Shown here: positions 1 through 7,829 of the stretch, piece by piece
Numbering within the stretch: the first letter of the stretch is position 1
How the letters are laid out: each line of letters begins with the position of its first letter
Source: a virus
Virus record (IMG/VR): IMGVR_UViG_3300014839_000023
Span: 1-34,624 of that record
Reading direction: 5' to 3' (one strand)
Length of the DNA: 34,624 bases
The notes under the pieces: generated by a model
The model's input: the letters and a program-made list of their open reading frames with translations, nothing else
What the model was told of the DNA's origin: nothing
The model's database searches: none
Program-made: the position numbers and the translations under genes

Positions 1-494
1 ATTTCCCTGTTTAACACACCTTTTCTTGTCTCTGGAGAAAGCGTATCTAGGTCCTTAGCATAAATCTCAGCCCTCTGGACAGTTTTAGGAGACACTTTGA
101 ATTGTTCTGCTATAATTTCATGTGTCGTCAAATGGACATTTTGGCCACTTGCTTTTCTTTCGCCCCCATGCTGTTTTTTCATTTCAGAATAAAGTTTGCC
201 AATTAAGTAATTGCGAGACTCTGTTGTTAAGTTTCTACGACCAAGCTGGTTAGTAACGATCCAAATCTTTGCCGCGTCTCTATCTGCAAACTCCTTTTCA
301 ATAGTCTTAAAAAGCAAATCATGTTTCTGGCAAATCTCATACCTGTTATGGCCGTCAATCAACGTTCCCTGCCAAACAACTAGGCTGTCTCTACAACCCT
401 CTCTGACCAGACTTTCCTCTAACTGCGTATGTTCCTCGTCAGTTAAGGGAGGAATTAAATTCTTAAATTCAGGATCGATCTTGATTTCAGTCAT
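1..494 (-). CDS. ParB-like nuclease-domain protein (C-terminus beyond window)
   Basis: The frame is open from an ATG at 494 to the window edge, giving at least 164 residues without a stop. Residues about 30-60 carry the ParB/Srx-fold signature (GCRDSLVVWQGTLIDGHNRY), including the DGHNRY box. A helix-turn-helix-like stretch follows at about 130-150 (HEIIAEQFKVSPKTVQRAE). Phage ParB-like proteins act in partition, as nucleases, or as partners of methyltransferases; which applies here cannot be told. It is the last minus-strand gene in the window and follows the hairpin-rich interval. The start is preceded by TTTAACCCTTAAAAGTCAAC, the SD-less leader seen throughout this genome. Domain call is confident, biological role is not. 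Confidence 0.85.
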   Translation of the reverse strand, partial: MTEIKIDPEFKNLIPPLTDEEHTQLEESLVREGCRDSLVVWQGTLIDGHNRYEICQKHDLLFKTIEKEFADRDAAKIWIVTNQLGRRNLTTESRNYLIGKLYSEMKKQHGGERKASGQNVHLTTHEIIAEQFKVSPKTVQRAEIYAKDLDTLSPETRKGVLNRE

Positions 495-514
495 GTTGAC
501 TTTTAAGGGTTAAA

Positions 515-745
515 TTATGCAACGCTAGATTCTTTGCTTATACTTCTAGCTCTCCTCGCCGCAGCCCACGGTAATTTTTTAATCGTAGTGGTCTGGTCGT
601 ATTCTAGCCGGTTATGCACTCGCTGAGTTCCCCGCTTGATACTTCCCTCATCTCCTGGCAGTCCCCTGCCCACGTTCGTTGCTGGAGTTCCCCGCCTATG
701 AGGCTCAGCGGGGTGTGCGCCCTGTTTACAGGTCGTTGCCCTCAA
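515..745 (-). CDS. possible small protein upstream of the ParB-like gene (doubtful)
   Basis: An open frame ends 20 bases before the ParB-like start, which is the usual gene spacing in this genome. No ATG exists in the frame; starts would be TTG at 745 or a GTG further in (for example just before codons for HNRLEYDQ). The C-terminal part is basic (AAARRARSISKESS). The 5' half is GC-rich and full of hairpins on the DNA, unlike the neighbouring genes, so the frame may be open by chance over a structured RNA region. No family was recognised. The C-terminal third is the part most likely to be real. Confidence 0.22.
   Translation of the reverse strand: MRATTCKQGAHPAEPHRRGTPATNVGRGLPGDEGSIKRGTQRVHNRLEYDQTTTIKKLPWAAARRARSISKESSVA
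622..696. repeat. two copies of a GAGTTCCCCGC repeat
   Basis: GCTGAGTTCCCCGCT (622-636) and GCTGGAGTTCCCCGCC (681-696) share the core GAGTTCCCCGC, 60 bases apart. The inverted partner CTCAGCGGGG lies at 704-713, so either copy could pair with it. This suggests alternative RNA pairing or a duplicated protein-binding site. Confidence 0.6.
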
Positions 746-836
746 AGCTTGAGGACAATAGACTTAAAAACAGCCCCACTTGTTTTTTCAAGCGGAGGTC
801 GTTAAACTCTGGTTGTAAGATTTTTGTTGTGTTCAT
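726..836 (-). CDS. possible 36-residue peptide (doubtful)
   Basis: An ATG at 836 opens 36 codons ending in TAA at 726. The N-terminus reads MNTTKILQPEFNDLR and the centre is hydrophobic (VGLFLSLLSSSF). The reading frame passes through two hairpins and lies opposite the candidate plus-strand RNA. The upstream context (TCTAATCTGTTGTAG) is only partly like the usual leader. No family was recognised. It is kept because many genes in this genome are short and closely spaced, but it may be chance. Confidence 0.25.
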   Translation of the reverse strand: MNTTKILQPEFNDLRLKKQVGLFLSLLSSSFEGNDL

Positions 837-850
837 CTACAACAGATTAG

Positions 851-882
851 ATCCGTTCGGACGAAAGTTCAACGGATTTTTT
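851..882 (+). terminator. intrinsic terminator, plus strand
   Basis: Outer stem ATCCGTT (851-857) pairs with AACGGAT (871-877). An inner GGAC/GTTC helix is closed by a GAAA tetraloop, and a run of six T follows at 877-882. The T-run is on the plus strand only, so it should stop rightward transcription. All surrounding protein genes run leftward. Confidence 0.75.
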
Positions 883-1094
883 CTTTTACTGTTTGCCTGG
901 CCGCCAAAAAAGCTGTCGAATGGTGAAAACTTTTCACCTAACGGGCTGTCCGTCATTAAATATCGTTGTCCCCTCGAGGGTGGGTTCGTAATTGTAGAAA
1001 ACGGCCCCATTTTTGTGGGCCAATCCTGTCATAAGTTGAAAGCGAAATCACTCGCCCCACTGGCCAGGTTTTTCCGTCCAGGCGTACCTGAAAA
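883..1094. promoter_or_regulatory. palindrome-rich non-coding interval
   Basis: No convincing gene lies here. It holds a perfect 17-base dyad GGTGAAAACTTTTCACC at 922-938 (8-base arms around a central C), the 10-base palindrome CCCTCGAGGG at 971-980, and a GGCCC/GGGCC stem at 1003-1021. The first has the look of a dimeric repressor operator. The interval separates the winged-helix gene from the structured stretch to its left and may be a control region; no protein can be assigned to the sites. Confidence 0.45.
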
Positions 1095-1685
1095 CTAATC
1101 CATAGCAGGCCGCTGATTTAAAACCTCCCATTCCGGATTTACATAAGGCAACCCATCCTCCCCGAAAATTAATTTTTTAATTTTTCCCTTATTAGTTAAA
1201 TTGAGTATAGATTTAGTATTATGTTGACTTTGTCTACTACTGTAGTTGGTTTTGTCTACTACTTTAGTAGGGAAACTCAACGACCTTTTTTTTGAGGTAG
1301 TAGAGTTTGTCAACAACGTCTTAGCTCGTTCGAATAAAGAGAGGTTCCCTGTGGTTAGAGTCACGCTTTCTGACTTCAGATACATTAAATATCTTTCGTT
1401 GGTTGGGTCATACCACTGGTTCCACTCATCTGTTGTTCTGACAGCGGTGTCTCTAGCGTTCTTTCTCCTTCGCTTGATCAATCCTTTTTCCTCCAGCTTT
1501 TCCATACATTGGTTTATCCATGTTCTGTCCATTTGTAGAGCGTCTGCGAGTGTATATTGTGAGGCCATGCACCAAAACCCCTGTCTCTCAACGTGGGCTA
1601 AGTGATAAATAGCATCCAAAACAAAATATTCGTTTGGACTTAAACTATATGCGCGGCGTAGCGGGTGAATGATCGTTGTGTACAT
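1095..1685 (-). CDS. winged helix-turn-helix DNA-binding protein
   Basis: From ATG 1685 the protein has 196 residues. The N-terminal half (HPLRRAYSLSPNEYFVLDAI, then a helix-turn-helix around YTLADALQMDRTWINQCMEK and a wing with LIKRRRKNARD) has the pattern of MarR-like or phage replication/regulatory winged-helix domains. The C-terminal part is Ser/Thr/Lys-rich and probably disordered. A GTG at 1727 would add 14 residues (MRKLNTSASSNFVS), but ATG starts are the rule here, and the GTG lies inside an inverted repeat (1709-1749) better read as an operator. It is the only regulator-like gene in the window and stands alone after the lysis genes behind its own control region. Role, repressor or replication-associated, is open. 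Confidence 0.75.
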   Translation of the reverse strand: MYTTIIHPLRRAYSLSPNEYFVLDAIYHLAHVERQGFWCMASQYTLADALQMDRTWINQCMEKLEEKGLIKRRRKNARDTAVRTTDEWNQWYDPTNERYLMYLKSESVTLTTGNLSLFERAKTLLTNSTTSKKRSLSFPTKVVDKTNYSSRQSQHNTKSILNLTNKGKIKKLIFGEDGLPYVNPEWEVLNQRPAMD

Positions 1686-1708
1686 AGAAACAAAATTAGA
1701 GCTGGCGG

Positions 1709-1749
1709 AAGTGTTCAGTTTGCGCACCAGCCCTAATTGTTGAACACTT
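1709..1749. promoter_or_regulatory. inverted repeat, candidate operator
   Basis: AAGTGTTCA (1709-1717) and TGAACACTT (1741-1749) are perfect 9-base inverted arms 23 bases apart, just upstream of the ATG of the winged-helix gene. This is where an autoregulator would bind. Inference only. Confidence 0.45.
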
Positions 1750-1788
1750 CTCTTTAAGCGCAGTCTGACACTACCAAAGCTTATAACA

Positions 1789-1817
1789 GTTTCTCAAGTA
1801 AATCAATGGTTTCTCAA
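1789..1817. promoter_or_regulatory. tandem 9-base repeats 20 bases apart
   Basis: GTTTCTCAA occurs at 1789-1797 and again at 1809-1817, exactly 20 bases start to start, so both copies face the same side of the helix. On the minus strand a TTATAA box (1781-1786) lies just downstream of the left copy, so the repeats would sit around the -35 region of a leftward promoter for the winged-helix gene. They could bind an activator or repressor dimer. Confidence 0.45.
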
Positions 1818-1860
1818 CCACTCCAGCTCGTCTGCAAGCAGTCTTTGTGAGAACTCTGTG

Positions 1861-2091
1861 TTATCCACCGATTTTTTCGGCAACGTCATGTACTTCGGCC
1901 ACCGCTACGGTAGTACCGGCCCCTATTGCCAGACCGATTAGGATATTCACCACGGTCATCCCATTATAGAGGGGATTGATCAGCCCTCCAAAAAGGATAG
2001 CCACGAGAGGCAAGAACCGGGTGGGCATACCGGCCAGCTTGATTGCGCCCGTAAGAGAGAATACCAGACCGGCAACTGAAAAAGTTTCCAT
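1861..2091 (-). CDS. putative holin (small membrane protein)
   Basis: This 76-residue protein is mostly hydrophobic. Segments at about 4-20, 26-43 and 46-66 (VVNILIGLAIGAGTTVAVAE) can each span a membrane, and the tail is charged (EVHDVAEKIGG). It follows the endolysin gene by 11 bases, and small multi-span proteins next to an endolysin are usually holins that open the inner membrane at lysis. No specific holin family signature was recognised, so the call rests on size, hydrophobicity and neighbourhood. The start is preceded by TAACCAAAAAACTT. Confidence 0.65.
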   Translation of the reverse strand: METFSVAGLVFSLTGAIKLAGMPTRFLPLVAILFGGLINPLYNGMTVVNILIGLAIGAGTTVAVAEVHDVAEKIGG

Positions 2092-2102
2092 AAGTTTTTT
2101 GG

Positions 2103-2543
2103 TTAGATTTTGATCATGTTAGCACTACCTGATATTTGGGAGCCTTTGTAGAGTTTTCTTTTGGCCCCCCAAGAGTCATAACAGAGATAATAGTCTCCTG
2201 GTAAGGCTTTGACTGCAACGACCCAGTGAGACCCTCCTAGGACGTTTAAACACACCGCCCGCTTGGGGTCTTTCAGCGATTGCAATATTTCAAATTTGTC
2301 GTAATTGCGTATTCTCTTTTCCAGTTTGAACTTTTTAAAACTGAGTTTCTCCCAGATCACATACCCCGATTTGTTGAAAAAAACCTGCTGACCTATCGCC
2401 TGTTGTGGTAATACAAACTCTCCAAAGTAGTCCGAAAGCATACAGAGTGAGCACAGTAAACACCCTGCTCTACCGATAGTTATATTCGACGGGAGCATCT
2501 TTACGTTTGCAAAACGGGGGTCTGTTTGGTTTAATAATATCAT
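2103..2543 (-). CDS. C39-like cysteine peptidase, probable endolysin
   Basis: The 146 residues match the C39_2 papain-like pattern. The nucleophile region is GCLLCSLCMLSDYFG with the likely active Cys28. The His motif is GGSHWVV (His106), and the third residue lies in YDSWG (Asp123). Such domains in phages cleave peptide bonds in peptidoglycan or act as leaderless lysins. No signal peptide is visible, so release through a holin is expected, and the putative holin gene follows 11 bases later. It could instead be a virion-associated or processing protease, but position at the end of the structural operon favours lysis. Confidence 0.75.
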   Translation of the reverse strand: MILLNQTDPRFANVKMLPSNITIGRAGCLLCSLCMLSDYFGEFVLPQQAIGQQVFFNKSGYVIWEKLSFKKFKLEKRIRNYDKFEILQSLKDPKRAVCLNVLGGSHWVVAVKALPGDYYLCYDSWGAKRKLYKGSQISGSANMIKI

Positions 2544-2546
2544 ATA

Positions 2547-2960
2547 TTATGCGTTAGGGTTCTTAATCTTCTTGGGATACGGCGTCCCGTACTTTTGTAT
2601 GTTTGCCCATAACATTTCCGCCCATGGGTCTTTTACCTTGCCCTCATCCAGGTCTTTTAGATATTGAAAGTATCCAGGAGCCATCCCTATCCCACGGCCG
2701 AAAGTATTACCCAGCTCCATACATGTTTTATTTGTGTTCCAGTCTTTTCCCTGAGCGAAATCCTGATTTTCCTGATTTGTGTACGGTGTAGTCCTATTAG
2801 GGTTCTCTACTGAGTCTCTTTCCTGGATTGTAGACGGCGAAATCATACTAGAACATTTGCCCCGTTCCCATGCTACCAGATTGCTGTTCTGTGGCACTCC
2901 TGAGACAAGTGCTTTTTTAGCAAGTTGTGCCTTCATTGCTAACTTATTTTTCATTGACAT
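2547..2960 (-). CDS. hypothetical phage protein, 137 residues
   Basis: No family was recognised. The N-terminus is Lys/Ala-rich (MSMKNKLAMKAQLAKKAL), the middle is polar with many Asn, and the C-terminus contains DPWAEMLWANIQKYGTPYPK. An alternative start at Met3 is possible. It sits 3 bases after the gene to its right and 3 bases before the endolysin start, so it is part of the same operon. It may be a minor virion protein by position. Confidence 0.7.
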   Translation of the reverse strand: MSMKNKLAMKAQLAKKALVSGVPQNSNLVAWERGKCSSMISPSTIQERDSVENPNRTTPYTNQENQDFAQGKDWNTNKTCMELGNTFGRGIGMAPGYFQYLKDLDEGKVKDPWAEMLWANIQKYGTPYPKKIKNPNA

Positions 2961-2963
2961 AGT

Positions 2964-3905
2964 TTATTTCTTTTTAGAAAGTAATCTCTGTGCTTGTTTC
3001 CAAATCCCGATAAGTTCCTCCTCTGTCAGTGGCTGCTGTAATTTCTCATTGATTATCTGAGGCTCCTGTAATGATTGTATTCTGTTTTCCAAACTGGTGA
3101 TCTGATTAGACAGTTCAGGGGTAGGAGTCTTTTCAAACTGTGACCTCAGATCCTGCAACTGATTTTCTAGTGCAATATTGTTGTTACCGGTGACAGACTC
3201 TGGTGTAGGCACAAATGCCTTTTCTGGCGTTCCTATTGTCTGTGCTGCTTTCCAGTCTTGGTACATAGCCCTGGCACCTTTTAAACCATATTTGGCCACG
3301 TCTCCCAGCACCTTAGCATATAGCACATTAGCAGCCTGGGTTGCTACGTCCTTACCTCCATAAGCCATAAAGTCGCTCATATTCTGTGCTCCCGGTACGT
3401 TTAACGCCTGTGCTGCCTGACCAAATGCCCCTTGTTGGGTCGGGGTACCGTACAGTTTCCGTGCCTGATCTTCTAGATATACTGGTATCGCACCCAGAGC
3501 CTGGCCAACCGGTTTGGTTAGATCGGAACTCGTTAAACCACTTATAACAGCCCCTGCGGGGGCGTACATTGCCTCACTGGCCATTTTACCTATTCCACCG
3601 ATCCCTTGCCCTAAACGGCCTCCTATTGTCGGTGGCTGGTTCATGGTAGCAACGTCTTTTGCCCCTTGATACATTTTCTTGGCAGAATTGATTAAACTGT
3701 CCCCTGCCCCACCAATCATTTGGGTCGGAGCCGACAGGGTAGGCATAAACATTTTCTCTGCGCCCTGTCCTAAGTTATTCAAAAAGGTAGCACCAAAGTT
3801 CGGTGCCGGTGTGACCTGTGGCACATTATTGTAATGATCCAATAGTGTTTTAGCTTTTTGTCCAGCTTGGAGTCCCGCCTGCCATGCCTGCATAGTAAAG
3901 TCCAT
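2964..3905 (-). CDS. Ala/Gly/Gln-rich virion protein, possible ejection protein
   Basis: The 313 residues contain a Gly-rich stretch at about 100-130 (IGGRLGQGIGGIGKMASE), amphipathic Ala-rich segments, and a C-terminal coiled coil at about 235-285 (NQLQDLRSQFEKTP and following). There is no enzyme signature. With the next two genes to its right it forms a set of large, low-complexity, helical proteins between the fibres and the lysis genes. In short-tailed phages such sets are often internal proteins ejected with the DNA. That role is inference; sequence alone does not identify it. The spacing to the preceding stop is one base (TAATATG). Confidence 0.75.
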   Translation of the reverse strand: MDFTMQAWQAGLQAGQKAKTLLDHYNNVPQVTPAPNFGATFLNNLGQGAEKMFMPTLSAPTQMIGGAGDSLINSAKKMYQGAKDVATMNQPPTIGGRLGQGIGGIGKMASEAMYAPAGAVISGLTSSDLTKPVGQALGAIPVYLEDQARKLYGTPTQQGAFGQAAQALNVPGAQNMSDFMAYGGKDVATQAANVLYAKVLGDVAKYGLKGARAMYQDWKAAQTIGTPEKAFVPTPESVTGNNNIALENQLQDLRSQFEKTPTPELSNQITSLENRIQSLQEPQIINEKLQQPLTEEELIGIWKQAQRLLSKKK

Positions 3906-3906
3906 A

Positions 3907-5790
3907 TTATTGTTGGTTGACGTATTGATTATAAGCCTGTTCTATCTCGGGATCAGTGGCATTTGGGTGTGACTGCAGATAGCCGGACCTGAAATAGGAC
4001 TGTTGCAGGATTGTCGGTAAGACATTCCCTTGGGAAAGACCACCAGACGGTAAACCCATAAAACCCGTTCCTTGGCCCTCCATTATAAGACCACGGGCCG
4101 CAGATTCAGGATTGGCAATTGATCCTCTAGCCGCCCTTGTAGCAAGACTCCTGAGTGAGAATGACCGAGGAATGGGGAGTTTCTTTGTGGTGTCTGCTAT
4201 GTTTTCCACGGCTTTTGCTATGTCCGCTTGATTAATAAAGTCTTTTCCGCTTAATTCGCTGAGTTTATTTAGTGCCGGCACCAGTTTTTCTGGCGTGTTT
4301 TCATTATAAAGCGCCTGTAGGATCTGCGAACCAGGTTTGTCTGCATTAAGTCTCGGTCCTAAGAATTTATCTATGCCTGCGAGATCGGAGTAATTATCAA
4401 ACAAAGTCCTTGCTTCTTGTGGCAGATTATTCTTGAGAGTGTTGCTCATGTCTTCAACAGTTGACAGTAGAGGCACCTTTACAGCCCCTATTGGTTGGCC
4501 ATTTAACAGCCTCGAAAGTTTTAAAACATTATTGTCTATGTCGAATATTTTGTTATGCAGAGTGGTTGGATCAACCGAGGGGTTATCCTTAAGCCATTGT
4601 AGCAGACTTGTAATATGTTTCTGCCCCACTGTGTCAGATTGGAATCCCGATCCTGAAAAGTCTGGTGTGTCTTGTGACAAATCCACCTGAAATTGATCTG
4701 TCAGCATCGTCTCCAACTGAGTTCTTATAGGTGCTGTATCTATTTTCACTCCACTGTCGGTTGTCGCTTTTATAGCGTCCCCTAGGTCTTTTCCGGCCTG
4801 TGAAAGCTCTTGTTTAAATGCTGTTTTATAGGTTGTTTTAATTTGATCACCTACCTGGTCTGCTGCAGTTCTACTACCTGTGACACCTTTGTTGAGTTTG
4901 GCCTCCTCCAGAGTCTGGTTATAATCAGCAGCGTTTTCGGGTTTTTGTAGTGCTTTCTGCTGGTAGTCCTCAAGCCCTGCCGCCCCAGCTCTGGCATTCC
5001 GGATCTTGTCTAAAATATTCGGCATACCTGCCATGATACCTGTGGTTGTTCCTCCTAACGCACCCCACCCTGCTGCGTTTCCCGCTGCGGAACCGAGTGA
5101 AACAGAAGGATCTGGTATGTCTCTCTCCAGACTCTTGGCCGCCGATTGTGCACCACCTCTCACAAAACCAGTCCCGAAACTCTGTAACCATGTTGGTTTT
5201 GTCATACCGGGTGCAACTATATTAGCGACTCCACTCGCGGCGTCTACTCCGTGTGCGGCCTCATTAATTACTGTCCTAGGGAGATCCATTTGACCATTTT
5301 GACCAGCAACATTCCAGTTCACGTTGCCAATCCCCCAGGGGAGGGTTACGGGGGCTGTAGCATTTTGATTAATATTTTCCTGGCTAAACGGGACCTGCAC
5401 CTGTTTGTTCCAATCCCCCCCACTCTGTTGGACTGCTGTTGGAAGATCGGCAAGTGCCTTTCCAGCTCCCTGCACGTCTTTGTATGCAGTCACAGGAACC
5501 CCGGCAGCCGCGTTAAGTACCGGTTGTGCTGTAGAACTGTAGACCCCCTGATTAATCGTGTTTAAAGTGTTCCCGGACGTGTCTGCAAAACTTTTAGCCC
5601 ATAGGTTGTTATTAAAGAAACCACCCGCAGTGTCCAAGACGGGATTGCCTGTATTAGTCGGGAATTGTTGGGCGGGTTGAGGGGTTTGCTCCTGTTTCGC
5701 CGTTCTTACAAAAGCCTCAATGTCCTCTGGTGTTGCATTGGCAGCCGCAAGTTTTGCGGTATAGTCCCTGATTTGCTGGTCTGTATACAT
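3907..5790 (-). CDS. large Ala/Gln-rich virion protein, possible ejection protein
   Basis: This 627-residue protein starts with a helical segment (MYTDQQIRDYTAKLAAANAT). It has Asn/Gln-rich linkers, then a glycine-zipper-like stretch at about 232-256 (GSAAGNAAGWGALGGTTTG) that could insert into a membrane. A long helical region follows at about 265-560, ending in a basic patch (RSLATRAARGS). No catalytic motif was recognised. Its place beside two similar low-complexity proteins suggests an internal or pilot protein of the particle. The leader is TAACTAAAATCTT. Family unknown. Confidence 0.78.
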   Translation of the reverse strand: MYTDQQIRDYTAKLAAANATPEDIEAFVRTAKQEQTPQPAQQFPTNTGNPVLDTAGGFFNNNLWAKSFADTSGNTLNTINQGVYSSTAQPVLNAAAGVPVTAYKDVQGAGKALADLPTAVQQSGGDWNKQVQVPFSQENINQNATAPVTLPWGIGNVNWNVAGQNGQMDLPRTVINEAAHGVDAASGVANIVAPGMTKPTWLQSFGTGFVRGGAQSAAKSLERDIPDPSVSLGSAAGNAAGWGALGGTTTGIMAGMPNILDKIRNARAGAAGLEDYQQKALQKPENAADYNQTLEEAKLNKGVTGSRTAADQVGDQIKTTYKTAFKQELSQAGKDLGDAIKATTDSGVKIDTAPIRTQLETMLTDQFQVDLSQDTPDFSGSGFQSDTVGQKHITSLLQWLKDNPSVDPTTLHNKIFDIDNNVLKLSRLLNGQPIGAVKVPLLSTVEDMSNTLKNNLPQEARTLFDNYSDLAGIDKFLGPRLNADKPGSQILQALYNENTPEKLVPALNKLSELSGKDFINQADIAKAVENIADTTKKLPIPRSFSLRSLATRAARGSIANPESAARGLIMEGQGTGFMGLPSGGLSQGNVLPTILQQSYFRSGYLQSHPNATDPEIEQAYNQYVNQQ

Positions 5791-5800
5791 AAGATTTTAG

Positions 5801-7819
5801 TTATTTTACTCCGTATTTAGCTAAGATTGAGTCGGCTGCAGACCCCGTGCTCCCATTAATTTCAGCCAGCATAGATTTCACTTGATCCGGCCAGAGTCCC
5901 ATTGTCGGCAGACCCCCAAGCATAGGCAGTTTTGTCCCACCTAACGGGTTGTGTGCTCTCAGGTAGTCGTCCGCCTCGGCTGCAGAGACCGCTTTCCCTG
6001 TCTTAGCCTGTAAATAAGCCTGAATGAACATTTTAGATTCCTCCGGGCCTTTGGTTGCGTCAGCTGCAAGTTGGTTCAAATAACCAAGGTTAGTCTGGGT
6101 AGCCGTCTGGGTGTTGTACTGATCTGCCGCCTGTGCTTTGGCCGTTTGTTCTGCAAGCGTGTTCTGGAGGTTCGAGGTATTCTGTTGTTGATTAATATTG
6201 TTGATTGCCTGATTGTACACATTTGTCCACTCTCTAATTGCCTGTTGTTCACTTTCCCCCCCCGCCATTTTGTTATTTACATAGTCCTGAGCCTGATTCT
6301 GTAAAAGAGAGGCGTAATTCTGTGCAGTTCCTGGAGAGTTTTGTGTAATCGAAACCAGCGGCGTAATTGCAGCAATAGTAACAGCGTCGTCAGTAGGGGA
6401 AACTGTGTTCTGTGCTGGTGCACTAGGAGTGACCTGAACCGGTGGAGCGGCGTTAGCCGTCTGTGCTAGTGCCGCAAGTCCTGTCCTGTCAACACCCGAA
6501 ATTACACCCTCTCCCGCCTTAGCCAAGAGAGATTTCTGTTTTCCTCCCTCATGGGAATAGGTCTCAATCACTGCCGCCACCTGTCGGGCAAGTGGTAGAT
6601 TCTGAAAAACAATCGGCCCGGCAATGTCCATCAAAGCATTTTTTCCTGTACTTTTTTTATACCAGGAGAAAGCAGAAGTACCCAAGAGTGCAATTGCCCC
6701 CCTGATACCGTCTGCCGGTGTTGCAAAAGTAATTGTGGCCCTGTTTCCAAAATTGTGTCCCTGTTCTACTGAATAATTGACACCCGCTTTGTCTAGTGCG
6801 CCCAGCCACTCTTTATTATAAGGATCGTTGGGTAGAGGATTTGTTGAGGCATCTACCGCTACGGAGGTTGCAATAGGATTGTTAGTTCTGTCTGTTCGCA
6901 TAGCCGTCGAACTGCCCAATGAGGGGTTGGTTACCGTAGATTGGAAAGTCCCCGGATCAATTCCTGCTGCCTGCAAAATCTGTAAAGAGGCGTCAGATAT
7001 TTTTCCCGTCCAAGGGTCTATATCCAGACTTTTTAAGACGTCCGCCCTCAACTGCTGTTGTTTATACTGATTATCGAGCTGGTCTTGTTGTTTTTGGTAA
7101 TCGTCCTGAGAAATTTGGCGGGCTGCAGCATCTTTCTGTAGTTTTAACAGTTCCTCATTCCGTTTGTTGGCAATCGCATCCTGATTTGTTTGATAGTTGG
7201 CACTATAGACGTCCTTTGCGCCTTGGTACTGGTCCATTATGCTTCCTCTATTAAACTCCGCCTGCTGTAGTCCCAGTGACCAGTTAGCACGCTGATTCTC
7301 AATGTCCTGCTGTCTCTGATTTGCCTGCTCCTGTAAAATATCCCTGGTGTTTCCGAGTGCCGTGTCAAACCTAGTCCCCAGATCAGACTGCAGGTTAAGG
7401 AGTCCCTGTGCACGGTCTACTAAACCCTGTTGCTGGTTCCCCTGACTGTTGATTGCCTGTCCCAGACTGATTCCCGGATATAAGGTTTGACTTGTATTTG
7501 GCCCCATTACGGCACCCTGTAAAGACTGTGCAATCATGGGTTGTAGACCAGCGTTGTTGGCGGCAATCTTTTTCTGCAGTGCGTCTTTTACCATTTGCAT
7601 TACCATACTCGGTGCCGGTGCTGAATTAGTTTGTGCAGTCGGAATAGCAGGGGCTGCCGGTAGTTGAGGAATTTGCGGAGGTGTTGGGAAAGTTGGGTTG
7701 GCAACAGCTTTTTTAAGAGCCAAATCTTTAGCACCAGCAATTGAGGCTGCTGTAGTCGGAGTATTGGATAAGTTTAATATCTTCCTTTGGGTTGCTGTAA
7801 GTGAACTTGAGATCGCCAT
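5801..7819 (-). CDS. large Gln-rich virion protein with a possible lysozyme-like segment
   Basis: The 672 residues are Gln/Asn/Ala-rich. Residues about 140-275 form a long coiled coil. A more globular part at about 330-450 contains NYSVEQGHNFGNRATITF followed by ATPADGIRGAIALL, which faintly resembles the 'NPGN...F...DGirA' module of phage peptidoglycan-degrading proteins; that match is weak. The C-terminal part is again helical, ending in a Gly/Leu-rich segment (GGTKLPMLGGLPTMGLW). A virion-associated protein that helps DNA entry is the working idea. No catalytic residues can be named. Confidence 0.75.
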   Translation of the reverse strand: MAISSSLTATQRKILNLSNTPTTAASIAGAKDLALKKAVANPTFPTPPQIPQLPAAPAIPTAQTNSAPAPSMVMQMVKDALQKKIAANNAGLQPMIAQSLQGAVMGPNTSQTLYPGISLGQAINSQGNQQQGLVDRAQGLLNLQSDLGTRFDTALGNTRDILQEQANQRQQDIENQRANWSLGLQQAEFNRGSIMDQYQGAKDVYSANYQTNQDAIANKRNEELLKLQKDAAARQISQDDYQKQQDQLDNQYKQQQLRADVLKSLDIDPWTGKISDASLQILQAAGIDPGTFQSTVTNPSLGSSTAMRTDRTNNPIATSVAVDASTNPLPNDPYNKEWLGALDKAGVNYSVEQGHNFGNRATITFATPADGIRGAIALLGTSAFSWYKKSTGKNALMDIAGPIVFQNLPLARQVAAVIETYSHEGGKQKSLLAKAGEGVISGVDRTGLAALAQTANAAPPVQVTPSAPAQNTVSPTDDAVTIAAITPLVSITQNSPGTAQNYASLLQNQAQDYVNNKMAGGESEQQAIREWTNVYNQAINNINQQQNTSNLQNTLAEQTAKAQAADQYNTQTATQTNLGYLNQLAADATKGPEESKMFIQAYLQAKTGKAVSAAEADDYLRAHNPLGGTKLPMLGGLPTMGLWPDQVKSMLAEINGSTGSAADSILAKYGVK

Positions 7820-7829
7820 GGTTTTAAAT

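Larger units (their letters stand above)
601..882 (+). ncRNA. candidate structured RNA ending at a plus-strand terminator
   Basis: This stretch contains a series of short perfect hairpins: 657-670 (GGCAG/CTGCC), 690-713 (CCCCG/CGGGG with an inner CCT/AGG), 721-732 (CCTGT/ACAGG), 740-754 (CCTCAA/TTGAGG) and 825-844 (TGTTGT/ACAACA). It also holds a longer-range CGCTGAG/CTCAGCG pair (621-627 with 704-710) and ends at an intrinsic terminator that works only on the plus strand. No plus-strand gene precedes that terminator. A TATACT box at 539-544 is a weak -10 candidate with no good -35. No known RNA family was recognised; the 5' end is a guess. Confidence 0.35.

Noticed and set aside
679-1098. 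139-residue plus-strand open frame
   Set aside because: It runs through the terminator at 851-882 and several palindromes, has no leader of the type used here, and resembles no protein family.
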